DNA of 64,000 nucleotides from Lederbergia wuyishanensis (GTDB lineage Bacteria > Bacillota > Bacilli > Bacillales > Bacillaceae_C), in NCBI RefSeq assembly GCF_022900255.1, contig NZ_JALIRM010000013.1, positions 62,001 through 126,000 on the forward strand. The letters are read 5' to 3'. The position numbers were made by a program, and so were the translations under genes. Under the pieces are notes generated by a model, which was not told the origin of the DNA, did no database searches, and saw only the letters and a list, made by a program, of their open reading frames with translations. Below, one piece after another: positions 54,809 to 63,286 of the stretch. How positions within the stretch are numbered: the first letter of the stretch is position 1; every line of letters starts with the position of its first letter.

Positions 54809-55032
54809 GGACATAACTAAAACAATCAAACATAAAGGCGAACAATGATCTAACTTAGCGGAGGAAATATACGAAGACTCCTGTGGGAGGAAGACATAGG
54901 TGAGACCCCGCAGCTCGGACGAGCGAAGAGGCTAACAAGCCGCCCACGGAAAGCGAAGTATATTTCCGGAGCGGGTATATGGACTAATCAACTTATTGTT
55001 CGGATTTATCTTTTTCGAAAATAGTTATGTCC
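54809..55032. repeat. MITE-like, foldable intergenic repeat element
   Basis: Ends are inverted repeats GGACATAACTA (54809-54819) and TAGTTATGTCC (55022-55032). Nested inside are inverted pairs CGAACAAT (54839-54846)/ATTGTTCG (54995-55002) and GGAAATATAC (54863-54872)/GTATATTTCC (54958-54967), plus small hairpins in a GC-rich centre (CTCCTGTGGGAG; GCTCGGACGAGC; GGCTAACAAGCC). The centre resembles a GC-rich repeat common in intergenic regions of Bacillaceae. It has no coding frame. A T-run follows the right end, so it may double as a terminator for the anti-sigma gene. Confidence 0.75.
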
Positions 55033-55070
55033 CGATCTCATTTTTTTAGTATATATTTGCGAGCTTTATT

Positions 55071-55301
55071 TTGAGAAAAAAAATGAAAGACCACAAGCGC
55101 AAGAGCCTGTTAAGCTACGTAAGACCTAGATTGTGGGTCTGTCGACGTCGAAATAGGACTAGCATTATTTTAGTCAACTTTCCTATCTCGGATTCTGAAG
55201 TTATAAGGAAACACGGAGAGCCGATGTACGAAGAAACCGGGGCACTTGAGCTCGACGGGAACTACATCTTTATAAATTATCCACAAAGTTATGATCTATG
55301 A
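55071..55301 (+). CDS. Doubtful short ORF or gene remnant
   Basis: An open frame of 76 codons from a TTG, without a convincing ribosome site. The first half is strongly basic. The second half (SEVIRKHGEPMYEETGALEL) looks more protein-like. It could be the C-terminal remnant of a lost gene between the repeat element and the terminator. I do not recognise it. Confidence 0.2.
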   Translation: MRKKMKDHKRKSLLSYVRPRLWVCRRRNRTSIILVNFPISDSEVIRKHGEPMYEETGALELDGNYIFINYPQSYDL

Positions 55302-55318
55302 TTTCCTAAGAAAGAACA

Positions 55319-55350
55319 AAGGAGACGATGTTCATCACTTTCGTCTCCTT
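55319..55350. terminator. Terminator of the TIM-barrel isomerase gene
   Basis: AAGGAGACGA (55319-55328) pairs with TCGTCTCCTT (55341-55350). On the minus strand the tail after the stem is TTGTTCTTTC, moderately T-rich, and TTTTGC follows on the plus strand. Confidence 0.8.
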
Positions 55351-55362
55351 TTGCACTTCTGC

Positions 55363-56247
55363 TTATTTTGGGTTAGGAATGAAATTCCCACCACGACATT
55401 GTTTTAAATAATTCAATCCATGCACTTGCCCAGTCATTTCAAGTTCATCTTTATAAACGGGGTCATGCCACCCTTCAATCTCGATAGAACCTGTATAATT
55501 ATTTTGCCTTAAAATTGTGATAATATCTGTCCAATTTGTATCTCCAAATCCTGGTGTCCGATGCCATACATATTCATGTGGACCATGTACTCCATGTTCT
55601 TTCACAACATCCCAAGCGATGGTTGCATCCTTACCATGTACGTTAAACACTTTAGGTGCCCATTTACGAAGTTGCGGAATAGGATCGATAAGACTAACCA
55701 TTTGATGACAAGGTTCCCATTGAAGCCCAATATTATCAACAGGCAATGCATTAAACATCATTTCCCAGGCTGTTGGGTTATGGGCGATATTCCAGTCGCC
55801 TCGTGTCCAAGTCCCACCCATATCACAATTCTCAAATGCAATTTTCAGACCACGGTCTTCTGCTCTTTTTGACAGTTCTCCAAAAACTTCTTTATATTTC
55901 CCCATCGATTCGTCAATTGGACGGTCCACTATTCTTCCAGTAAAGCCACAAACAATCTCTGCACCGAATAAATGGGCATTATCAATTAAACGTTCCCAGC
56001 TTGCCAACGTATCTGCATTATCTCCAAGACCTGTTAATGGATTTCCAAAAACACCTACTGTTGAAATGACAAAATCGTGTTTATCCATTAACTCTCTTAT
56101 TTTTTTAGCATTTTCTACGAAATCATAATTTCCTGTCGTTTGCCAAAAAGTTAATCCAAATGATTCAAAACCATGTTGTACTATTTGTGGAATGACATCC
56201 ACAGCTGTATCTCCATTAACTAATGTTCCGATTCGAATTTGCTTCAT
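55363..56247 (-). CDS. Sugar phosphate isomerase/epimerase (xylose-isomerase-like TIM barrel)
   Basis: A 294-residue AP-endonuclease-2-fold protein. Metal-binding residues are visible in order: Glu in KIAFENCDMGG, Glu/His in GLQWEPCHQM, His in VFNVHGKDA, HRTPGFGDTNW, and Glu in GSIEIEGWHDP. The family isomerises or epimerises sugars and inositols. GGGGGC precedes ATG 56247, preferred to the GTG one codon earlier. The AraC-type gene is divergent, 117 bp away, and presumably controls it with a sugar ligand. Confidence 0.87.
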   Translation of the reverse strand: MKQIRIGTLVNGDTAVDVIPQIVQHGFESFGLTFWQTTGNYDFVENAKKIRELMDKHDFVISTVGVFGNPLTGLGDNADTLASWERLIDNAHLFGAEIVCGFTGRIVDRPIDESMGKYKEVFGELSKRAEDRGLKIAFENCDMGGTWTRGDWNIAHNPTAWEMMFNALPVDNIGLQWEPCHQMVSLIDPIPQLRKWAPKVFNVHGKDATIAWDVVKEHGVHGPHEYVWHRTPGFGDTNWTDIITILRQNNYTGSIEIEGWHDPVYKDELEMTGQVHGLNYLKQCRGGNFIPNPK

Positions 56248-56364
56248 CACAATAGCCCCCTATTTTTACATCCTACATTTATTGTATTATACTTTCCTAG
56301 TAGTCTACTATATCGTTTATTGTGGTATTTTTGTCTTATTTTGCGATTAAGAGGAGTGTATACG

Positions 56365-57237
56365 ATGCGTGATGAATTATGGGAAAATACTAACCTAATA
56401 GACGACTCATTTCCGATTAATATTTTTCATACAGATACTTTGGAATCAGAAACCCTACATCTTCATTGGCATGAGCATTATGAAGTAATTTTATTAAGAT
56501 CAGGTGAAACAGTATTTTATATAAACGGAAACCGTATCCCTGCCACTGCAGGAGATATCCTGTTCGTAAATAGTGGTGAGCTCCATTCTGCTTTGTCCGA
56601 ATATCCAAATCGTGTCCAATACGATGCGATTGTTTTCCATTCATCGATACTTGGCAATGAGTTAGATGGATTGCGATCTGAGGATGTTGTCTCGTCCTAT
56701 TTAACACGGAAGACCAAAGTGGCTAACATAATAAAGCAAAGTCACCCACAATATCGCATTATGGCTGATGGGATTGAATCCCTTATAGAAGAATTTAAAA
56801 ACAAGCATACTGGATATCAGCTTGCGGTAAGAGCATATTGCCAATTAATCTTTACATGGCTTCACCGCTGGTTTGCCTGCAAGCAAAGTGACGAACTACA
56901 ACTTGATGCATTGAAGAAAAAAGCTGAACGGTTTAAATCCCTTCTACTATTTATAGACGAACATTATCCTCAAAAAATAACGGTTGAAAAAGCAGCATCT
57001 ATCGTGAACCTTAGTCCATTTCACTTCTGCAAAGTATTTAAGGAATTAACTGGATCAACATTCATCCAATTTATAAATCTTCATCGCATTTATGAGGCAG
57101 ATAAGTTACTGGCAAACTCGATATTAACCATATCAGAGATTGCAGAGCGTGTAGGATTTAATAATATATATCGTTTTTCTAAAGTATATAAAAATATAAA
57201 GGGTTACCCACCATCAAATCATAGAAAAATGATATGA
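56365..57237 (+). CDS. AraC-family transcriptional regulator
   Basis: A 290-residue regulator. The N-terminal cupin begins LHWHEHYEVILLRSGETVFY and has PATAGDILFVNSGELHSA. The C-terminal domain has two helix-turn-helix units (ITVEKAASIVNLSPFHFCKV; ILTISEIAERVGFNNIYRFS, then KVYKNIKGYPPS). The frame opens at 56239, but AGAGGAG precedes ATG 56365 and the extension would overlap the divergent gene. It likely senses a sugar and activates the isomerase gene. Confidence 0.88.
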   Translation: MRDELWENTNLIDDSFPINIFHTDTLESETLHLHWHEHYEVILLRSGETVFYINGNRIPATAGDILFVNSGELHSALSEYPNRVQYDAIVFHSSILGNELDGLRSEDVVSSYLTRKTKVANIIKQSHPQYRIMADGIESLIEEFKNKHTGYQLAVRAYCQLIFTWLHRWFACKQSDELQLDALKKKAERFKSLLLFIDEHYPQKITVEKAASIVNLSPFHFCKVFKELTGSTFIQFINLHRIYEADKLLANSILTISEIAERVGFNNIYRFSKVYKNIKGYPPSNHRKMI

Positions 57238-57329
57238 ATTTACCATAAAAAATTTTCGAATATTATAGAACCGTTTTTATTTCTTCTCCGTTTCCTTTTT
57301 TGAAGAGAAAAATTAAGGAGGAGATAGAA

Positions 57330-57854
57330 ATGAAAAAATGGGTTGGTTTATACATGTTTCTATTAGCTGGGATATTGCTTGTAGGATGTGGATCAAAAGA
57401 GAGTGATGATACGAACTTCAGCAAACAGTCAGAAGAAAGTGCTCCTGAAACCGCAGCAACTGAAAAAAATACGGAGGTAGAAGAAGCAGCTGAGGAATCG
57501 CAACCGAACGCCATTCAATTGTTAGAGAACGAAAAAGTTGGTAAATATCTTGCAGATGCAAATGGCATGACACTATACTACTTTGCAAATGATGAGCCTA
57601 ATGTTTCTAATTGTAGTGGGGAATGTCTAGAGAAATGGCCAGTCTTATACGAGGAGAACTTTGAAGTACCTGAAGGTTTCAATAAAGATGACTTTAGTTC
57701 CATTACTCGCGAAGATAACGGTGAAAAGCAAACAACCTTTAAAGGTTATCCGCTCTATTACTTTGTAAATGATAAAGCATCAGGTGATGTTAACGGACAA
57801 GGGGTTAAAGACGTTTGGTTTGTAGTTAATAATGAAACAACATTTTCTAAATAA
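57330..57854 (+). CDS. Lipoprotein with COG4315-type secreted repeats
   Basis: A 174-residue lipoprotein: lipobox LLAGILLVGCGS, an acidic linker of about 50 residues, then two repeats of the secreted-repeat domain (YLADANGMTLYYFANDEPN with CSGECLEKWPVL; TTFKGYPLYYFVNDKASGD with GVKDVWFVV). The family has no settled function. AAGGAGG precedes ATG 57330, inside a slightly longer frame. It lies just upstream of an ECF sigma/anti-sigma pair in the same direction, with a terminator between. Confidence 0.88.
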   Translation: MKKWVGLYMFLLAGILLVGCGSKESDDTNFSKQSEESAPETAATEKNTEVEEAAEESQPNAIQLLENEKVGKYLADANGMTLYYFANDEPNVSNCSGECLEKWPVLYEENFEVPEGFNKDDFSSITREDNGEKQTTFKGYPLYYFVNDKASGDVNGQGVKDVWFVVNNETTFSK

Positions 57855-57864
57855 CATCTCTCCT

Positions 57865-57893
57865 AAGGAACTTGTCGCTTTCGGCAGTTCCTT
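57865..57893 (+). terminator. Terminator after the secreted-repeat lipoprotein
   Basis: AAGGAACT (57865-57872) pairs with AGTTCCTT (57886-57893), followed by TTTC. Confidence 0.85.
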
Positions 57894-57973
57894 TTTCTCT
57901 CCAATTTCATTTACCCACATACAGAACATGCATTATACTAATAAAAACGTTGAAAAAGGGAGAGAATTTGGCA

Positions 57974-58558
57974 TTGAAAAGTAAAACTGACGAAGAACTT
58001 ATCGAATTAATTGCCCAAAATTATCGCCCAGCACTTGAGGAATTATATGAACGCTATATAAAACTTGTATACAGCTTCTCATTGAAATTAACGAAGGGTG
58101 ACACAGAAAAAACAAAAGAAATTGTCCAACTCGTTTTTCTTCGCCTTTGGACTACGAAAGGAACCTATCGTTCGGAACAAGGTAAATTTCCAAATTGGCT
58201 TCTTACCATTACCCGCAATATTGCTATTGACCTTTCCCGCAAAGAGAAAAAGCATTCAGATAATATTCAGTTAGAGTTAGATGAATGGCGGCAAATGGAA
58301 GATCATCAAGCAGAAGATATACAGAAACAAGTTTCAAGAAATCTATTAAAACAACAAATTCAAAAAGCACAGCAAAATTTGTCAGAACCACAAAGAAGAC
58401 TCATTAATTTATTTTATTGGGAAGGCTATTCCCTTAGTGAAATTGCAGAACTAGAAAAGAAACCTCTTGGCACAATAAAAAGTCGATTGCATCAAACTTT
58501 AATAAAACTCCGAAAATATTTTATCGAAGAAACGGGAGGGATTCGGAATGATAAATAA
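57974..58558 (+). CDS. ECF-type sigma factor
   Basis: About 194 residues. Region 2 (ALEELYERYIKLVYSFSLKL; IVQLVFLRLWTTKGTYR; FPNWLLTITRNIAIDLSRK) and region 4 (RLINLFYWEGYSLSEIAELE; KPLGTIKSRLHQTLIKLRKY) fit SigK/SigZ-type factors with RskA-like partners. AAGGGAGAG lies upstream of two in-frame TTG codons at 57968 and 57974; the second has better spacing. The anti-sigma gene overlaps the end by 11 bp. The secreted-repeat lipoprotein upstream may be a target. Confidence 0.87.
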   Translation: MKSKTDEELIELIAQNYRPALEELYERYIKLVYSFSLKLTKGDTEKTKEIVQLVFLRLWTTKGTYRSEQGKFPNWLLTITRNIAIDLSRKEKKHSDNIQLELDEWRQMEDHQAEDIQKQVSRNLLKQQIQKAQQNLSEPQRRLINLFYWEGYSLSEIAELEKKPLGTIKSRLHQTLIKLRKYFIEETGGIRNDK

Positions 58559-59300
58559 TTGCGAAAACCTTTCTTTATATATCGCAGACGAGTTATCCGA
58601 ACAAGAAAAAGAACGATTTGAGCGCCATCTTGTTACTTGTTCATCTTGTCGAAATGAAGTAGATTCCTTACAAGAGATGTGGCATTTACTTTCATATGAT
58701 ATCGAAGAAGTGGACGTTCCTGAAACATTGAAATCGGAAGTCATGAATTTTATTTTTGATGAAAATACAGCTCATTTACAAGCAGAAAAAAAAGAAAATC
58801 CAGAGAGAAACTTTTTCAAAAAATATATTTCTACTTTAACGAAACAATTCTCTCCAATATCGTTAGGTATAACAGCTATATTATTAATGCTTACCTTTGG
58901 ACTGACATGGAATAACTATCAATTGAAGGAATCCTTACATTCAGTAGAATATAAAACTGATTATACAACTAAACTTATTTCAACATTTTCTTTAAAAGGC
59001 CAGAACATAGCATCCTCCGCAAATGGAACAGCATATCTTCTCCAGGAGGGAAATGACACCAGCCTTGTAATTTCATTTAGCAACATGCCTAGTACGAAAA
59101 ATGAGGAAGTATATCAGGTCTGGCTTTTAAAAGATGGAAATCGAGAAAATGCCGGTACATTAAAACCTGATCTAGAAGGCAAAGGTTTCCTCACTTACCG
59201 TTTACAAAAAGATCAATCTTTTGATAACATTGGAGTCACACTTGAGCCTCATCCAAATAACACCCAGCCACAAGGCCAAAAAGTGATGGGTTCTTTATAG
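58548..59300 (+). CDS. Membrane zinc-finger anti-sigma factor (RskA-like)
   Basis: A 250-residue protein with a canonical ZAS motif RHLVTCSSCRNEV (H-x3-C-x2-C), a membrane helix (FSPISLGITAILLMLTFGLT) and an extracellular RskA-type domain (VYQVWLLKDGNRENAGTLKP; FDNIGVTLEPHPNNTQPQGQ). Its architecture matches the anti-sigma at 54.1 kb, but here the zinc motif is standard. It should bind and inhibit the sigma factor encoded just upstream. Confidence 0.9.
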   Translation: MINNCENLSLYIADELSEQEKERFERHLVTCSSCRNEVDSLQEMWHLLSYDIEEVDVPETLKSEVMNFIFDENTAHLQAEKKENPERNFFKKYISTLTKQFSPISLGITAILLMLTFGLTWNNYQLKESLHSVEYKTDYTTKLISTFSLKGQNIASSANGTAYLLQEGNDTSLVISFSNMPSTKNEEVYQVWLLKDGNRENAGTLKPDLEGKGFLTYRLQKDQSFDNIGVTLEPHPNNTQPQGQKVMGSL

Positions 59301-59355
59301 GTTTTTTTCTTTTGAATTTCTTAATCTGTAGCCAATCTTATTAGGATATAGTATA

Positions 59356-59382
59356 AAACTGGTTTCCAATCGTAACCAGTTT
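59356..59382. terminator. Bidirectional terminator after the anti-sigma gene
   Basis: AAACTGGTT (59356-59364) and AACCAGTTT (59374-59382), followed by a T-run. Shared by the convergent methyltransferase gene. Confidence 0.88.
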
Positions 59383-59389
59383 TTTTGTT

Positions 59390-60013
59390 TTATATCACCT
59401 TATGAATTTTATCACCTGGCTTTGCCCATATGACGTGAACTATATTGAAATAATGACTCTCAACACGTTCAACAAACAGCCCAGATTGTTGTGTCATTTC
59501 CAATATATTTCTCGTATGGTGACATCCTATCGTGCGGAATAAAAGAGGATTAAGTATTTTTTGTAGAATAGCTACGAATCGATTATTGCTAATCCCGTGC
59601 TCCAAGAGCAAAATTTTGCCACCAGGCTTGCACCATTGTTGGATTTTTTCCATCATAAATAACGGATTCTCATAACTGCAAAAAGATAGAGTTGAAACAA
59701 TTGTATCGAAGGAATGCCGTTCAAAGCTTATTTCTTCTAAATCTGAACAGATAAACTTTGCGTCAACGTTATTATTTCGTGCCGAAATCTTAGCCTTTTC
59801 AAGCATAGCTTCACTAAAATCAGTTGCAGTCACCGTTACACCTTGTTGGTAGTATGGAAAATTAGCACCTGCTCCAACCGCTAACTCTAACACCTCTCCT
59901 TCTGCTTTACTAATTAAACTGTTTCTCATCCTTTGTTGTTTTAGTGTCTCTTTGCTTTTTTCATACCTTTTTGCCTGTTTATCAAATATTTTAATGAGCT
60001 TCTTCTTTTCCAC
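59390..60013 (-). CDS. Class I SAM-dependent methyltransferase (UbiE/phospholipid type)
   Basis: A 207-residue protein with motif I VLELAVGAGANFPYY, acidic residue after strand 2 in VTATDFSEAMLEKA, KFICSDLEEISF and GKILLLEHGISNN. LFRTIGCHHTRNILEMTQQSGL resembles the UbiE-like branch that methylates lipids, quinones or small molecules. The frame opens at 60034, but AGGGAGAGGG lies inside this stretch before GTG 60013, so that is the start. Substrate uncertain. Confidence 0.85.
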   Translation of the reverse strand: MEKKKLIKIFDKQAKRYEKSKETLKQQRMRNSLISKAEGEVLELAVGAGANFPYYQQGVTVTATDFSEAMLEKAKISARNNNVDAKFICSDLEEISFERHSFDTIVSTLSFCSYENPLFMMEKIQQWCKPGGKILLLEHGISNNRFVAILQKILNPLLFRTIGCHHTRNILEMTQQSGLFVERVESHYFNIVHVIWAKPGDKIHKVI

Positions 60014-60181
60014 ATATCCCTCTCCCTTTTGCAATTATTTTTTATTTCAACAAAACACGAATAAACTCCTTTTTAAGCCACTTCCCTTAATATTCATATT
60101 ATTAAGAACAGTTAATAAGTCTCATTTTTTCCTAATATGTATCCTTTATAATATAAGTAATTTTAGGAGGTGTGTGATAGA

Positions 60182-62038
60182 GTGAAAAAATGTAAAAGAA
60201 GTTTTTATACTATTTTTGTCATTTTACTAGTAATAACTTGTTCACTTCCAGGAAATACGCATCTAACTGAAGCAAAAGAGAACGAAGGAACTACTAAGGT
60301 TGAACCAGGAATTGAAGTGTTATTGGAAAGCCACCTTGATTGGATTAAGGGAAAGCGTGTTGGTCTCGTGACTAATCCAACTGGGGTTGATAGCAACCTT
60401 GTAAGTACAGTCGATTTATTATATGAACACCCAGATGTAAATTTAACGGCATTGTTTGGACCTGAACACGGAATTCGTGGAGATCAGCCAGCTGGTGCTT
60501 ATGTAGAGTCATATATTGATGAACGGACAGGACTACCTGTATACAGCTTGTATGGTTCTACTTGGAAGCCATCGAAAAAAATGTTAGATAACGTAGATAT
60601 ACTTTTATTTGATATACAAGACGTTGGTTCTAATGTGTATACATATATTTATACACTTGGATTTGTGATGGAAGCTGCTGCTGAATTTGATAAAGAAGTC
60701 ATTGTACTTGATCGGCCTAATCCGACAGGTGGCGTTCGAGTTGAAGGACCTGTTCGTGCACCGGATACAGTTAGCTTTATGGGAAGATTTCTTCTTCCAG
60801 TCCGTCATGGCATGACAGTCGGGGAACTCGCGACGATGTGGAACCATGAGTATAATCTCGGTGTCAATTTAAAGGTCGCTAAAATGAAAGGCTGGAAAAG
60901 GACGATGCATTTCGAGGACACAGGTCTTCCTTTTATTTTGACATCGCCTAATATTCCAACGACCGATACAGCTTTTCTATATACAGGTACAGAATTGCTA
61001 GATGATACCTCCCTTTCAACTGGACTTGGGACTACAAAGCCATTTGAATTGATGGGAGCACCCTGGATCGACGGTGAGAATTTGGCTGATGAACTGAATG
61101 GGCGAAAAATAAAAGGCGTTTCTTTCCGTGCCGCCTATTTTACTCCAATGTTTGGTAAATACCAAGGACAACGTGTTGGTGGAGTCCAAATCCACATTAA
61201 AAATAAAAGTAGTGTTAATTTAGTTGAACTCGGGCTCCATTTAGTCGATGCAATGAAGGATCAAAATCCTCAGAAATTCCAAATGACTTCATCCTATGAT
61301 TCTTTAATCGGGGACAAGCGAGTTCGCCCAATGATACTAGAGGATCAATCAATTGAGGAAATTACGAATCTATGGAAAGATGAATTAGAAAAATGGAATC
61401 ATAACACTCGAAATCAATATTTGATGTATGGTCCTTATCCTGAAAAAGCCCATCCATATAAATATGAAGGGGTTTTAGGAATCTTACCGCATGATTTGGA
61501 ATTAGCCCCTGGACAGTCCAAGGAGTTGACGGTATTAGGTTTCGATAAGAATGGGAAAAAACTAGATATCAATCCTTCCCTGTTGTCATGGACAGTTGAA
61601 GGCAGTGTTGGTTCGATAAATGGAAGTACTTTTATCGCAGAGAAACCAGGTACAGGTATAGTTTCTGTCAATTATAAAGACCTGCAAGCTAAACGATCGG
61701 TCATAGTAGCACAAAACTTCATCAATAATATTAGACATAGTGTTAATCCGGACTATGCAAGAGTCGTTTTCGATCTCAATAAAAATACAGATTACCAAAT
61801 TTCTGAAGAAAAAGGATTACTTATTTTAACCATTCCTTACTCGGAAATAGGCTCTCCCCTATCATCCAATGAAAGCAAAACAGTTACGATAGTTAACAGC
61901 CCTATTCTTTCAAAGGTGACATTTGATATTATTAACGGGCATACGTTTGAAGCACGTTTCCACTTAAAAGCAGACAAAGTAAGGTATGAGGATCCTTACT
62001 TTTCAAACCGAATTGTCATTGATTTAATGAATAATTAG
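60182..62038 (+). CDS. namZ: Exo-beta-N-acetylmuramidase NamZ with Ig-like and AMIN C-terminal domains
   Basis: A 618-residue exported protein. Signal peptide (about residues 1-32), then the NamZ/DUF1343 catalytic domain: RVGLVTNPTGVDSNL, LFGPEHGIRGDQPAGAYV, LLFDIQDVGSNVYTYIYTLG, VLDRPNPTGG, LPVRHGMTVGELATMWN and NIPTTDTAFLYTG. NamZ (YbbC) removes terminal MurNAc from peptidoglycan fragments for recycling. Beyond residue 420 there are two extra domains: an Ig-like one (LAPGQSKELTVLGFDKNGKK; GSINGSTFIAEKPGTGIVSV) and an AMIN-like one (PDYARVVFDLNKNTDYQI to FSNRIVIDLMNN). B. subtilis NamZ lacks these. The frame opens at GTG 60170, inside the ribosome site TAGGAGG; GTG 60182 is the real start. 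Confidence 0.88.
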   Translation: MKKCKRSFYTIFVILLVITCSLPGNTHLTEAKENEGTTKVEPGIEVLLESHLDWIKGKRVGLVTNPTGVDSNLVSTVDLLYEHPDVNLTALFGPEHGIRGDQPAGAYVESYIDERTGLPVYSLYGSTWKPSKKMLDNVDILLFDIQDVGSNVYTYIYTLGFVMEAAAEFDKEVIVLDRPNPTGGVRVEGPVRAPDTVSFMGRFLLPVRHGMTVGELATMWNHEYNLGVNLKVAKMKGWKRTMHFEDTGLPFILTSPNIPTTDTAFLYTGTELLDDTSLSTGLGTTKPFELMGAPWIDGENLADELNGRKIKGVSFRAAYFTPMFGKYQGQRVGGVQIHIKNKSSVNLVELGLHLVDAMKDQNPQKFQMTSSYDSLIGDKRVRPMILEDQSIEEITNLWKDELEKWNHNTRNQYLMYGPYPEKAHPYKYEGVLGILPHDLELAPGQSKELTVLGFDKNGKKLDINPSLLSWTVEGSVGSINGSTFIAEKPGTGIVSVNYKDLQAKRSVIVAQNFINNIRHSVNPDYARVVFDLNKNTDYQISEEKGLLILTIPYSEIGSPLSSNESKTVTIVNSPILSKVTFDIINGHTFEARFHLKADKVRYEDPYFSNRIVIDLMNN

Positions 62039-62046
62039 ACCCCAAA

Positions 62047-62083
62047 AAGCAGGTGAGAAGCACTTTCGTTTCTTCACCTGCTT
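62047..62083. terminator. Bidirectional terminator between namZ and the HPrK-like gene
   Basis: AAGCAGGTGA (62047-62056) pairs with TCACCTGCTT (62074-62083), with T-rich and A-rich flanks. Confidence 0.88.
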
Positions 62084-62097
62084 TGCTTTGGTGAAAA

Positions 62098-63027
62098 TTA
62101 ATTCGGATCCAATTCCAATCGACTCATAAATTCTTCCATAGGGCTGTATCCTTGCTGTCGTAAATACCAGTTATTAGCCGCAGCTTCAATTAACCCAGCA
62201 ACATCGCGTCCCGGTTGTAGCTGAATTTCAATATGAGGAATGCGGACTCCCATATATTCAGTAAATTTCGGCTCGACTTCCAATTCATTATACAAGGAAT
62301 TCTCACGCCAGTTTGTTAGTTCAATATCCAATGCAATCCTTGTTTCTTCCTGGAATGCTCTTCTTCCATATAAACGAACGACATTTAATAGACCGATGCT
62401 ACGAAGAGCAAGGAATTCCTTATTACTTTCATTATGTGTTCCAAGCAGCGTTTGTGGGCTAAGTTTTTTTAACATAACAATGTCATCAGCTATAAGTCTA
62501 TGCCCGCGGCGGATCAATGTATGGGCTGTTTCACTTTTTCCAACGCCTGAATTCCCGCGCAATAAAATCCCCATCCCGGATACATTAACACAAACACCAT
62601 GGATACACATTTCTTGCGCTAATTCTTTTATCATAAAAGCATCCAGCTTGGCAATGAATTCTGATGTTCGTTCTTGGGTATGCAGTAATGGAATCCCTTC
62701 CTCCGCACAATATCGCGTTAAATATTCCAATCCTTCTTGTCCTGCAGTCACAATAAAGCAAGGAGGATGATATTTTACAATATTACCAATCCGATATTTT
62801 CTTTCACTTTTACTAAGAGTATGCAAGTATGTGATTTCAGTTCTACCAAGAATTTGCACTCGTTCCATAGGAAAAAAATCAAAATAACCGACAAATTCCA
62901 AGCCTGGGCGGTGTGCTTTCGGCTTCGTGACAGTTCGCTGAAGTTCGTTCTCCCCAGCTAACACTTTCAATTTAAACTTTTTTACTAATCTTTCTATCGT
63001 TACAACACTCATCTTTTCCACACCCAT
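62098..63027 (-). CDS. Divergent HPr kinase/phosphorylase-like protein
   Basis: About 309 residues with the full HPrK layout: N-terminal MurF-like domain (AHRPGLEFVGYFDFFPMERV; QILGRTEITYLHTL) and C-terminal kinase with IHGVCVNVSGMG, P-loop GNSGVGKSE (158-166) and HRLIADDIVML. But the conserved EIRGLGIINV motif reads ALRSIGLLNV, so the Glu is Ala, and the C-terminal VRPGRN reads LQPGRD. Normal hprK lies with lgt; here it is alone, so this is likely a second paralogue. Whether it phosphorylates HPr/Crh or something else is open. GAGG precedes ATG 63027; ATG 63012 is an alternative. Confidence 0.85.
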   Translation of the reverse strand: MGVEKMSVVTIERLVKKFKLKVLAGENELQRTVTKPKAHRPGLEFVGYFDFFPMERVQILGRTEITYLHTLSKSERKYRIGNIVKYHPPCFIVTAGQEGLEYLTRYCAEEGIPLLHTQERTSEFIAKLDAFMIKELAQEMCIHGVCVNVSGMGILLRGNSGVGKSETAHTLIRRGHRLIADDIVMLKKLSPQTLLGTHNESNKEFLALRSIGLLNVVRLYGRRAFQEETRIALDIELTNWRENSLYNELEVEPKFTEYMGVRIPHIEIQLQPGRDVAGLIEAAANNWYLRQQGYSPMEEFMSRLELDPN

Positions 63028-63286
63028 TTCATATATCCTCAAAACAATACTTTGTTCGACATATCACAAACTATTATATAATTAAAAATATAATATACGA
63101 GATACAATAATGTCCGTATCTTAGTGAAATATTATAACACACTTTAAAGAAAGATTGTAAGCATTTACAAATTCGCCATAAATTATTTTTATAACATCAT
63201 TTTTCAAAACTATATTTGATAATTGAAAGGAGCTAATTGAATATATATGATAAAAGTGAATAACACTCACATTGAGGGGGTTAAAA

